This document shows positions 57,723-64,000 of a stretch of DNA of 64,000 bases, piece after piece. The DNA comes from Oleispira sp963851095 (GTDB lineage Bacteria; Pseudomonadota; Gammaproteobacteria; Pseudomonadales; Oceanobacteraceae). Position 1 is the first letter of the stretch. Each line of letters opens with the position of its first letter. The stretch covers positions 35,113 through 99,112 of the forward strand of contig CAWKOX010000015.1 of assembly GCA_963851095.1 (NCBI GenBank). Reading direction: 5' to 3'. A program made the translations under genes and the position numbers. Below the pieces are notes generated by a model. The model was not told where the DNA came from and did no database searches. It saw only the letters and a list, made by a program, of their open reading frames with translations.

Positions 57723-58252
57723 CAGCTGCTTTTTATATTGAATGATGATTCTTGATTTTTTAAGTAATCCACAACTTTTGATTCAAACGTTATATCCGAA
57801 TAAAACTGCTGCACTAGATTATAAGGGCGAATATCGGTGCGGGCCATTAATGGGCCTGCACGCCCCGTAGCGGTGATATACGCCTTTCCCCCAGTATGAG
57901 CGAGTAACAAAGGCTCAACAACTTCACGATACATCTCATCAGCCAACAAAGAGGCATAACCTTGGTTGCGGTGCTGTTCCAGCGTTATAAAATGAACGAC
58001 CCCAAGATCCTGATAATGAATACCCTTATGCTGCACTATTTTATCAGAACGATGTTGGTAGTTTTCAAACAAACTGTAACCTACTAGCTCTTCATTAACG
58101 TAGAGTTTGATAATTTCTGCTTGAGTACCACGCTGAAGTTCGTCGTGCTTAGAAAGCCATTGGAAGATATTCCACATTTTCATGTTGTTATTACCTAACG
58201 CTAATAACTCATCAACGCAGTTTTTAACATTGTCATACTCAAATGTTGGCAT
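57719..58252 (-). CDS. GNAT-family acetyltransferase
   Basis: A 177-residue protein. The acetyl-CoA binding motif A is LEQHRNQGYASLLADEMY (Q/RxxGxG/A variant, about residue 110), preceded by the beta strand DLGVVHFITL. The acetyl acceptor is unknown. It lies 24 bases after the amidase gene and is the last minus-strand gene before the Mrp operon, with no hairpin between the convergent ends. Confidence 0.75.
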   Translation of the reverse strand: MPTFEYDNVKNCVDELLALGNNNMKMWNIFQWLSKHDELQRGTQAEIIKLYVNEELVGYSLFENYQHRSDKIVQHKGIHYQDLGVVHFITLEQHRNQGYASLLADEMYREVVEPLLLAHTGGKAYITATGRAGPLMARTDIRPYNLVQQFYSDITFESKVVDYLKNQESSFNIKSSC

Positions 58253-58276
58253 TGACTATCTCTTAGGTTTATTAAG

Positions 58277-58810
58277 TCAATTTGTTTGACTGATATCCGA
58301 TAAAAATTTACTCATCGGAAAATTCTTACCGGGGCATTTAGTATACTCACCCTTTGTATGACCATGCCCTGAAACGTTATGAACACCAATAGAATAATCA
58401 GACATTAGCTTTCGTGTAAGAGCTACCAGCGCATCATATTGGGCTTTTGGCACTTGATTCACTTCATAATTACCAATCAAACAAATTCCAATGCCACGAA
58501 AGTTTCGATCTGAATTACGACCTGACACATGAGCCCCCCAAATATCATGCTTTTTTCGCCAATCTGACGCGACTTCCCCAAGCTCCAATCCATTACCATT
58601 ACCTATAATATAATGATACGGAATTGCATCTATTGGATCCTTTGACTGCCGCTCTCTATGCACCTGCTGAAGAAACTCAATATTACCAAAGTCACCAGCA
58701 CTATGATGGATCACAATATAATTCCAGCGATGCGGCCAATACAGAGCGCCTGTACCGAAACTAACAAAAGGCACAGAACTTAAAATAAGGAATTTTCTTC
58801 TATTAAGCAT
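58277..58810 (-). CDS. N-acetylmuramoyl-L-alanine amidase (Amidase_2/PGRP fold)
   Basis: A 177-residue exported amidase. It begins MLNRRKFLILSSVPFVSFG, a twin-arginine-like signal, then zinc-binding YIVIHHSAGDFG (about residue 35) and the C-terminal GHGHTKGEYTKCPGKNFP with the second zinc histidine and cysteine. It would cleave the bond between muramic acid and the stem peptide. It lies in the accessory block, 97 bases after an unknown gene. Possible roles are recycling or antibacterial activity. Confidence 0.85.
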   Translation of the reverse strand: MLNRRKFLILSSVPFVSFGTGALYWPHRWNYIVIHHSAGDFGNIEFLQQVHRERQSKDPIDAIPYHYIIGNGNGLELGEVASDWRKKHDIWGAHVSGRNSDRNFRGIGICLIGNYEVNQVPKAQYDALVALTRKLMSDYSIGVHNVSGHGHTKGEYTKCPGKNFPMSKFLSDISQTN

Positions 58811-58906
58811 CTAAGATTTAACCATTATTAGTAGTATTGTTAAACGATTCAAACAACGTGAGATGTCTACTATATTAACTATCAACCGTATAAAAATGCG
58901 TGCCTT

Positions 58907-59347
58907 TTATGATGCATGGTTAACGCGAGACAAGGATATTTTTCTCCACGAGAACAGCTTTCTAGGATGTAATGATACTTCAAGATGATAATTTGTATTA
59001 AATATAAGTAAAAGCCTAGAGTTACTTAGATACTTATGACTATCAAGATTCCATGATGAGTAATACCAAGGAATCAAGCTTCTTTTAGCTATGATTTCAT
59101 AGTCTTCATTTAACATAATCAAATCACATTGCTCTTCAAAAGGGCAATCATATGAAGTGATTAGAAAATAATAACCTTTACCTATAGAAAACTGCCTTTC
59201 AATAAAGTAACCCGGTATTTCCTTACCTACAAACTCCCCATCCTTAAAAAGACGGGTCTTGCTTGGCCAGGTGTCATATTCACCCATATGTTTTTCTAGC
59301 GAAAAACTTTTAATCTGTAAAATACCGGACCTCCCAAAACTAAGCAC
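58907..59347 (-). CDS. hypothetical protein
   Basis: A 146-residue protein rich in aromatic residues (SLEKHMGEYDTWPSKTRLF, KGYYFLITSYDCPFEEQCD, WYYSSWNLDSHKYL) with alternating strands; no signal peptide or membrane helix. It starts inside the upstream gene by 8 bases, so the two are coupled. No family recognised. Such coupling of two small unknown genes in an accessory region often marks toxin/antitoxin or effector/immunity pairs, but nothing in the sequence proves that here. Confidence 0.55.
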   Translation of the reverse strand: MLSFGRSGILQIKSFSLEKHMGEYDTWPSKTRLFKDGEFVGKEIPGYFIERQFSIGKGYYFLITSYDCPFEEQCDLIMLNEDYEIIAKRSLIPWYYSSWNLDSHKYLSNSRLLLIFNTNYHLEVSLHPRKLFSWRKISLSRVNHAS

Positions 59348-59567
59348 TTATCTTTTTATTTAAATTTACAAGCCTTTCTCGCATCGCATCATCGACTTCT
59401 TCTGGCTTGATTCGTTTAATGACACTTCTTAATACGCTCACTTCTTCTTGTGTAATTTTGCCGTCTTGTTCAGCCAATGAAACCATTTTATCTAGTTCAC
59501 TAGAATCAAGTTTTCCATCATTCATAAAACACTCGATTGATAAGAGTGACATTTCAATATGAGCCAT
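59340..59567 (-). CDS. small acidic helical protein, TerB/EF-hand-like
   Basis: A 75-residue acidic protein. Two similar segments, NDGKLDSSELDKMV and QDGKITQEEVSVL, each look like a DGxxxxxE loop flanked by helices, as in TerB or EF-hand-like domains. Metal binding is possible. It overlaps the following gene by 8 bases. Function unknown. Confidence 0.6.
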   Translation of the reverse strand: MAHIEMSLLSIECFMNDGKLDSSELDKMVSLAEQDGKITQEEVSVLRSVIKRIKPEEVDDAMRERLVNLNKKISA

Positions 59568-59895
59568 AAATACTTCCTATTTAGTTGATTTATTGATTAC
59601 TTATAACGTTTTTGTTGTCGGACGCTGAAAGCATCCAAGCCCGTAGGGGCTGAACCACAAACTTATTGCTATGGTTCTTTTTCATTTCAATCTAAATCCC
59701 CAATAGCCTTTTTAGTACTTTTAGGCATCAATAATTTAGTTAATAACTCTGGAAATAGGACGAAGGCCCCTATTTTTGAAGCTTTCGATTTTGAGGAGTA
59801 TAAAACCAAAGCTATTAAAACTATTCCTACCGCCGTATCTTTATTCATAATTCATGGAGCCATAACTATAAAACACCAGAGTAATTGCTTTATGC
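59568..59895. other. 328-base spacer in the accessory block, hairpin-rich
   Basis: Apart from the 53-codon frame listed separately, this spacer contains several inverted repeats: GAACCA with TGGTTC near 59657-59676 (on the plus strand read in reverse order), AGCCC with GGGGCT near 59637-59651, and GGACGC with GCATCC near 59620-59635. I looked for an integron attC core here and could not find a convincing pair. Confidence 0.4.
59687..59848 (-). CDS. 53-residue small membrane-like protein
   Basis: A short frame from ATG (59848) to TGA. The translation starts MNKDTAVGIVLIALVLYSS, a plausible membrane helix, followed by a basic and hydrophobic tail (KASKIGAFVLFPELLTKLLM). It lies 47 bases after the alpha/beta hydrolase. 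No family is recognised and no strong ribosome site is seen, so it may be fortuitous. Confidence 0.35.
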   Translation of the reverse strand: MNKDTAVGIVLIALVLYSSKSKASKIGAFVLFPELLTKLLMPKSTKKAIGDLD

Positions 59896-60606
59896 TTAAT
59901 ATCTATGACTTTCGCACTTTGAACTTGATACTAGGAGATGGACCAGTTCGGTAATTGCTACCGCACACGCTATTGGATTAGCTTGCAGTATGAAGTGAGG
60001 CCCATTTATAGTTTTTATAATAATATTCTTAAAAGTATCTCGGAAATTATTAATTTTATTTGAACGAACTAGCCTATCAGATGTTGCTTGAATATACCCA
60101 ACTGGTAAATCAATATCATCTAATGTAGCAACAAGTGATTGCATTGAACTTAATCTCGCCTTGATTAGTGAAGAAGGCAGCGAGAGTACTGTGTGCTGAA
60201 ACAACGCCATAAGCTCTTTGCTTGCACTAAAGCCCAAGAACAACAATCTATGGAGAATTGACGCTAAAGGCAGGGAGGTCAATAACTTTATCGGTAGTAG
60301 CCGAGCAAAGCCTAATAGAATCTTATGTGGCGGGGATAAAAATGTAGCCACGAATATAATTCCTTTCATATTTTCAACACCTTCCTTTGCTAGCGCCACA
60401 CCAATTGGACCTGAGAATGACTCTGCAACTAAGATAAAGTCTTCTTTAGGTAGTTTCCCTTTAACGAATTCCGTGATCGTCGTGTAATCCTGAGGCCCCG
60501 AAATTGGTAGTGTTATCACTTCACAATTGAATTCGGAAAGTTCACCTAGAAGAGGAGAGAAAAGATTTCCCGTTCCATCCATTCCTGGTAATAACACTAG
60601 TTTCAA
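59896..60606 (-). CDS. alpha/beta hydrolase
   Basis: A 236-residue alpha/beta hydrolase. The oxyanion region is LPGMDGTGNLFSPLL (residues 6-20), the nucleophile elbow is VAESFSGPIG (serine about residue 64, variant of GxSxG), and the terminal histidine is in NGPHFILQA (about 210). A serine hydrolase or thioesterase activity is expected; the substrate is unknown. It follows the 57-base attC-like sequence, as a cassette gene would. Confidence 0.75.
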   Translation of the reverse strand: MKLVLLPGMDGTGNLFSPLLGELSEFNCEVITLPISGPQDYTTITEFVKGKLPKEDFILVAESFSGPIGVALAKEGVENMKGIIFVATFLSPPHKILLGFARLLPIKLLTSLPLASILHRLLFLGFSASKELMALFQHTVLSLPSSLIKARLSSMQSLVATLDDIDLPVGYIQATSDRLVRSNKINNFRDTFKNIIIKTINGPHFILQANPIACAVAITELVHLLVSSSKCESHRY

Positions 60607-60619
60607 TGCAATGAATTCC

Positions 60620-60676
60620 TTTTAACGCCAATATTTTGGGGCGCTTTTTAGCGTCCGCTTGAGCTTTTTTCTAGGC
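60620..60676 (-). repeat. attC-like recombination site, second candidate
   Basis: A 57-base stretch between the Tae4 partner gene and the hydrolase. On the plus strand it has TTTTAAC (60620-60626) at one end, TCTAGGC (60670-60676) at the other, and GGGCGC/GCGTCC stems around TTTTTA. On the minus strand it contains CTCAAGCGGACGC, TAAAAAGCGCCC and GGCGTTAAAA, strongly reminiscent of short integron attC sites, including ORF termination inside the site. Core boxes match the consensus at 6 of 7 and 5 of 7 positions (plus strand cores). The stem is only partly paired, so it may be degenerate. Confidence 0.4.
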
Positions 60677-60890
60677 ATTTTCTATGTGTGATATAGCCTA
60701 AGAAAAACCCTATAATGAAGAACACTGGCCACTGCCAAAAAATGAGAAAATTAGCTAGTTCAGACTCCCCATCAGATCCGGGCTGGATACTGTAGTAATT
60801 ACTATATAATTCGCTAAGGAATGGTGAAGCAAGAAAACTTAGCAGAACAACAAAGACAATACCTGTCAGAAACGCCGTTAGATACTTCAT
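60648..60890 (-). CDS. small two-helix membrane protein, candidate Tae4 immunity
   Basis: An 80-residue protein starting MKYLTAFLTGIVFVVLLSFL, with a second helix (FLIFWQWPVFFIIGFFLGYI) and a short periplasmic loop between. Its start overlaps the Tae4 stop (ATGA). Known Tai4 immunity proteins are soluble periplasmic proteins; this one is a membrane protein, so if it protects against Tae4 it does so by another fold. A 7-codon longer frame starts inside tae4 and is less likely. Confidence 0.55.
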   Translation of the reverse strand: MKYLTAFLTGIVFVVLLSFLASPFLSELYSNYYSIQPGSDGESELANFLIFWQWPVFFIIGFFLGYITHRKCLEKSSSGR

Positions 60891-61435
60891 TGATGCGTCT
60901 CCCAAAACCAAATTTCTTTGGAGTCCTCAAAATCTGAAAACCTGTCAGTAATAGAGTGAATACCAAAAGAGCCGATTCTCAGATTGATTCTTGCCCAAGA
61001 CGTTAAATCTGTAATGCGACTCCCGTTCCAGATGTCAATATGATCCCCAGATCGGTTTCTGAAGGACTCTTTCTTTTCAGATATGGTTCTTTGCCAATAA
61101 TCTTTAAAAAATATGATACCTTTTTTGCCGGATATTTTTTTTGAGAATTCATTTGGATTAACTTTTATGACAGGCTTAAGCCCCGGAAGACTAATTTTCG
61201 TTAGTCCGTTAGCCAACTCTTCTGCTCGAATCACATGTCCTTCTGACTTGTCGTGCCCATGCCAACAATGAATTGCGCCAGGTATTGATGCTGTTTTAAT
61301 GCCGCACTCCGCCAAAGAAACACCCACGCGAATAGCACACTGGTTGGAAAAATTCTTTTGGCCATTGGTCACACATGGATCTTTATGATCTGTATTAGTT
61401 GGGTGATTGTCCCAAAGCTTCTTAAACGTAATCAT
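60887..61435 (-). CDS. tae4: type VI secretion amidase effector of the Tae4 family
   Basis: A 182-residue protein of the Tae4 amidase family, which cleaves the D-Glu-mDAP peptide bond in target-cell peptidoglycan. The catalytic cysteine is in NQCAIRVGVSL (about residue 32) and the catalytic histidine in SGDHIDIWNGSRI (about residue 128), followed by RIGSFGIHS. There is no signal peptide, as expected for a T6SS cargo. A GTTAGGC attC core lies 30 bases upstream of its start and a candidate immunity gene overlaps its end. No T6SS structural gene is in the window. Confidence 0.85.
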   Translation of the reverse strand: MITFKKLWDNHPTNTDHKDPCVTNGQKNFSNQCAIRVGVSLAECGIKTASIPGAIHCWHGHDKSEGHVIRAEELANGLTKISLPGLKPVIKVNPNEFSKKISGKKGIIFFKDYWQRTISEKKESFRNRSGDHIDIWNGSRITDLTSWARINLRIGSFGIHSITDRFSDFEDSKEIWFWETHQ

Positions 61436-61464
61436 TCGTTACTCCTTTAACTCGATTTTGATAA

Positions 61465-61561
61465 GCCTAACACCTTGCTCAACGGAGTAGTGTATTTGGC
61501 GGTTTTTATGCGGCTCTTTGCATAAAAAGTGATAAATATACGAAGTCCGTTGCAGCTATTT
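61465..61561 (-). repeat. integron attC-like site, interrupted by the group II intron
   Basis: On the minus strand the right core is GTTAGGC (complement 61465-61471), an exact GTTRRRY. The paired box TCCGTTGAGC (61477-61486) matches GCTGCAACGGA (61546-61556) with a single extra G, the extrahelical base that sets attC polarity. Between them, TTTTTATGC (61503-61511) and GCATAAAAA (61520-61528) form a terminal hairpin. The second core, expected just beyond 61556, is split by the intron, leaving TATTT before it and TAGCTGC after. Structure fits attC well; integrase activity is inferred. Confidence 0.65.
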
Positions 61562-63567
61562 GTGTACGCCCAGCATGGGCATGAACTAATGAGGTGAAAG
61601 TCCTCTGTAGGAAGGTCACCATCCTTAGCGATTTTAATATCACTATTAGATGTTAACTACTAGCGAATGGCAAGGGCTTAACTGCGAAGTTAGGTCCGGA
61701 GGAAGCCGCTAGCAAAACTGCGAGCTGATGAACAAGAACATCATATGAGGCGTAGGCTGGAGGCGAGTTGGCACAAGACGACGAAGCCATGTGATTTAAC
61801 GGCCACCGTAAATGATGCAGTTGCGCAGGGAAAGTTCATGTTCTTATCTGGGGAGATCTGCTTAGCATGCGATCGGAAACCTAAACAGTTCTAAGCTACT
61901 GATTTAAACAGGCTTGGCAAACAGAATTCATCAAGCTGTTTGAGCAAATACGATGGAACCGATAGCGCTGATATAGGTAACTATATCGGTGATTAAACAG
62001 AAGTCAGCAGACGGCATAGTAGCCAAATGCCCAGCGTAATGGCTGGGACACGGTGGCCGATATATTGCTCCTGCAATATCGGCATTCACACCATCCATGG
62101 GAAAGGCCTGAACATTTAGAATAAAGGAGGAGCCTTGTCAGATTTGAACACACGAATACCGTCCGGTAATGACGTGACTCAGCATTTTAGCTTGCAGCCA
62201 TCCTTTAGCGAAAATCTATTCGAACGCACCTTGCAGCGAGAAAATATTCAAGCCGCTTGGAAGCGTGTTCGAGCCAACAAAGGAGCCGCTGGCATCGATG
62301 GTATGACCATTGAAGAGTTTCCAGACTGGGTAAGATCCGGTCAATGGGAACGAGTGACGCAAGAACTTAGATCAGGTATTTATAAACCTGATCCTGTTCG
62401 TCGCGTAGAAATTGAAAAGCCTGACGGTGGTATTCGTCAGCTTGGCATTCCTACGATTAAAGACCGCGTCATTCAGCAAGCGATTGCTCAAATACTCACG
62501 CCTATTTTTGATCCTACATTTTCCAATAATAGTTTTGGATTCAGACCGAACAGAAATGGGCAGCAAGCCGCTAAACAAGTACAAAGCATCATCAAGGAAG
62601 GCCGACGTTTTGCCGTTGATGTTGATCTCTCAAAGTTCTTTGATCGAGTAAATCATGATTTATTAATGACTCACTTAAGCTACAAGCTGAAGGATAAAGA
62701 GTTATTAAAATTGATCGCAAAATATTTGCGCGCTGGAATCATGAATAAGAATCACTTTGTGGAAAGTCGTGAAGGCGTTCCGCAAGGTGGCCCACTTTCA
62801 CCTCTACTCGCGAATATTATGTTAGACCCGCTCGACAAAGAATTAGAGAAACGTGGTCATAAGTTTGCTCGCTACGCTGACGACTTTACCATCTTGGTGA
62901 AAAGTAAGCGTGCTGGCGAACGCATCCTCAACAGCATTTCTAATTACTTAGAACGTCGATTAAAATTAATCGTTAACAGTGATAAAAGTCGAGTTGTGAA
63001 AACCTCAGAAAGTAAATTTCTTGGTTTCACTTTTCGATCAGGACGAATTCAAATTCATCCAAAAACACTGCATCGATTTAAGGAACAAGTACGTCGTTTA
63101 ACTAACCGTAACTGGGGCGTGTCGATGCGCTATCAGCTCTTTAAAACCAGTCAATATTTACGAGGCTGGATTAATTATTTTCTGCTGTTGTATAACGAGA
63201 GGGCTAATTGCTATTAACTTTGTATGGATCTGGATCATTGGATTCGACGCAGAGTGCGAATGGCATGCTCTTTATTAGAGAGATGCGACAGTGGCGAAAG
63301 CCGCGCACTAAAGTAAGAAATTTAATGAGGCTAGGCGTTCGCGTTCAAGTTGCAGTTGGCTGTGGAATCACGAGTAAAGGCCCATGGCGCAGCTCTAAAA
63401 CCCCGGGGATTAATCAGGCATTATCAAATGTTTATTTGAAAACTGAAGGATTATATTCGTTGCGCGATGGATGGATTAAGCTTCACCATTCTAAGTGAAA
63501 CGCCCTGTGCGGATCCGCATGCAGGGTGTTGTGGGGGCTGGAGGTTAGATACCTCCGGCTACCCGAT
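61562..63567 (+). mobile_element. group II intron (about 2 kb) inserted in attC, opposite to the cassette genes
   Basis: The intron begins GTGTACGCCCAGCATGGGC and continues with the conserved GGAGGTGAAAGTCCTC-like segment and domain I-IV RNA (61562-62134). It contains a reverse transcriptase frame and ends with a domain V-like hairpin (GCCCTGTGCGGATCCGCATG, 63502-63521) and a domain VI hairpin ending GGCTACCCGAT. The exact 3' end may differ by a base. Insertion on the strand opposite to the cassettes, at the split attC core, matches the habit of the IIC-attC class. The RT is broken, so mobility would need help in trans. Confidence 0.8.
62135..63498 (+). pseudogene. ltrA: group II intron reverse transcriptase/maturase, inactivated
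   Basis: The protein starts with TTG after an AAAGGAGG ribosome site. The RT domain is complete: NKGAAGIDGMTIEEF, YKPDPVRRVEIEKPDGGIRQ, GFRPNRNGQQA, DVDLSKFFDRVNHDLL, VPQGGPLSPLLANIML and the catalytic YADDF. The maturase domain is split. A TAA stands at 63215-63217 where the family has a codon between NCY and LCMDLDHWIRRRVRM. After RVRM the sequence changes frame before MRQWRKPRTKVRNL, which runs to a stop at 63498. So the RT half can still be made, but domain X and the C-terminal part cannot be produced in one piece. Confidence 0.85.
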
Positions 63568-64000
63568 TAGCTGCTTTGATTAAATCAATAAGGCTCACCA
63601 TTTCTTCTTTGCTAATTGAATTCAGATTGACGAAAGCAGGAATGCCATTATGAACCATTATTACCCCCCTAAAGATTACTTTTATCCACGTGATACTCTT
63701 TATCGTATAGACAGCCCGCTTTTGAAAAGGTTGATTAACAACTAAAAAATTATTATCTATTTCTACTGGCGGAAAAACATATATATTTTTAATATGAACG
63801 GTTGGTATGAAGAATACAATAGCCGACATTAAGATTGAGGCTATAAATGTTTTTAACTCCATTGATTCGACGGCTACGTATATAAGAAACGCTGATACTG
63901 GAAGAGAAACCATACCGAAAAGGATAATTGACGGAACAACTGTTCTTTTCCAGTTTTTTGCTTTACCCAATTCTTTGTACATATAGTTAAACTCTGACAA
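63545..64000 (-). CDS. hypothetical two-helix membrane protein, partial
   Basis: A 151-residue frame reaching the window edge. Two hydrophobic segments (SIILFGMVSLPVSAFLIYVA and FIASILMSAIVFFIPTV) are followed by a beta-rich region (VEIDNNFLVVNQPFQKRAVY). No family recognised. TTG at 64000 could be a start, as could ATG at 63982; the true start may lie beyond the edge. Its last seven codons before the stop at 63545 come from the 3' end of the intron. Without the intron, the frame would run into the attC arm and end there, as cassette genes often do. Confidence 0.55.
   Translation of the reverse strand: MSEFNYMYKELGKAKNWKRTVVPSIILFGMVSLPVSAFLIYVAVESMELKTFIASILMSAIVFFIPTVHIKNIYVFPPVEIDNNFLVVNQPFQKRAVYTIKSITWIKVIFRGVIMVHNGIPAFVNLNSISKEEMVSLIDLIKAANRVAGGI

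Noticed and set aside
59600..59690. Third attC site upstream of the TerB-like gene
   Set aside because: Hairpins are present, but no GTTRRRY/RYYYAAC core pair at proper spacing was found.
63215..63217. Stop-codon read-through or recoding in the intron RT
   Set aside because: A frameshift follows within 70 bases, so read-through would not restore the protein.

Overview
The window reads as a chromosomal segment of a marine gammaproteobacterium of Oceanospirillales type (inference). The evidence is the ileS/lspA/fkpB/ispH/pilE block next to pilY1 as in Pseudomonas and relatives, an atu-type acyclic-terpenoid/isoprenoid catabolic operon, a six-gene Mrp Na+/H+ antiporter, a GlyGly-CTERM surface protein, and moderately AT-rich DNA. 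No rRNA, tRNA or CRISPR array was recognised.

Layout. 0.2-4.4 kb: type IV pilus genes; pilY1 is broken by about nine frameshifts and pilE is intact. 4.5-12.7 kb (minus strand): ispH, fkpB, lspA, ileS, ribF, murJ and a small RRM protein. 12.7-13.3 kb: a gene-free AT-rich stretch with several DnaA-box-like 9-mers. 13.3-24.2 kb: an atu/liu-like operon (carboxylase alpha and beta subunits, acyl-CoA dehydrogenase, two hydratases, SDR, frameshifted atuA) with a divergent TetR gene. 24.3-26.7 kb: rpsT, an EamA transporter and two YeeE/YedE half-transporters. 26.9-36.4 kb: a 1200-residue thrombospondin-type-3-repeat surface protein and a CzcCBA metal efflux operon. 36.4-44.7 kb: kdsA, proB, obgE, rpmA, rplU, ispB, dsbD, trxC. 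44.8-46.2 kb: a signal-less M15-type peptidoglycan hydrolase overlapping a small lipoprotein gene, which looks like an effector/immunity pair. 46.4-51.4 kb: a DUF523/DUF1722 protein, efpL, gdhA and a GNAT-nitrilase fusion. 51.9-57.7 kb: mrp/mnh antiporter operon. 57.7-64 kb: an accessory block of small minus-strand genes.

The accessory block is the most interesting part. It holds a Tae4 type VI amidase effector with a translationally coupled membrane partner. A 97-base sequence upstream of Tae4 has the architecture of an integron attC site: a canonical 7-base core, a paired stem with a single bulged base, and a terminal hairpin. A group II intron, oriented against the cassette genes, sits where the other attC core should be. 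The intron's reverse transcriptase is broken by a nonsense codon and a frameshift. A second, 57-base attC-like sequence lies after the Tae4 pair. I infer the tail of a chromosomal integron cassette array whose integrase, if present, would lie beyond the right edge.

A second non-coding signal is a family of at least five palindromic repeats in three gaps (18.0, 19.4-19.8 and 37.3-37.7 kb). They share a conserved core, but their flanking arms differ between copies while remaining self-complementary. Two of the gaps carry the same inverted pair of copies.
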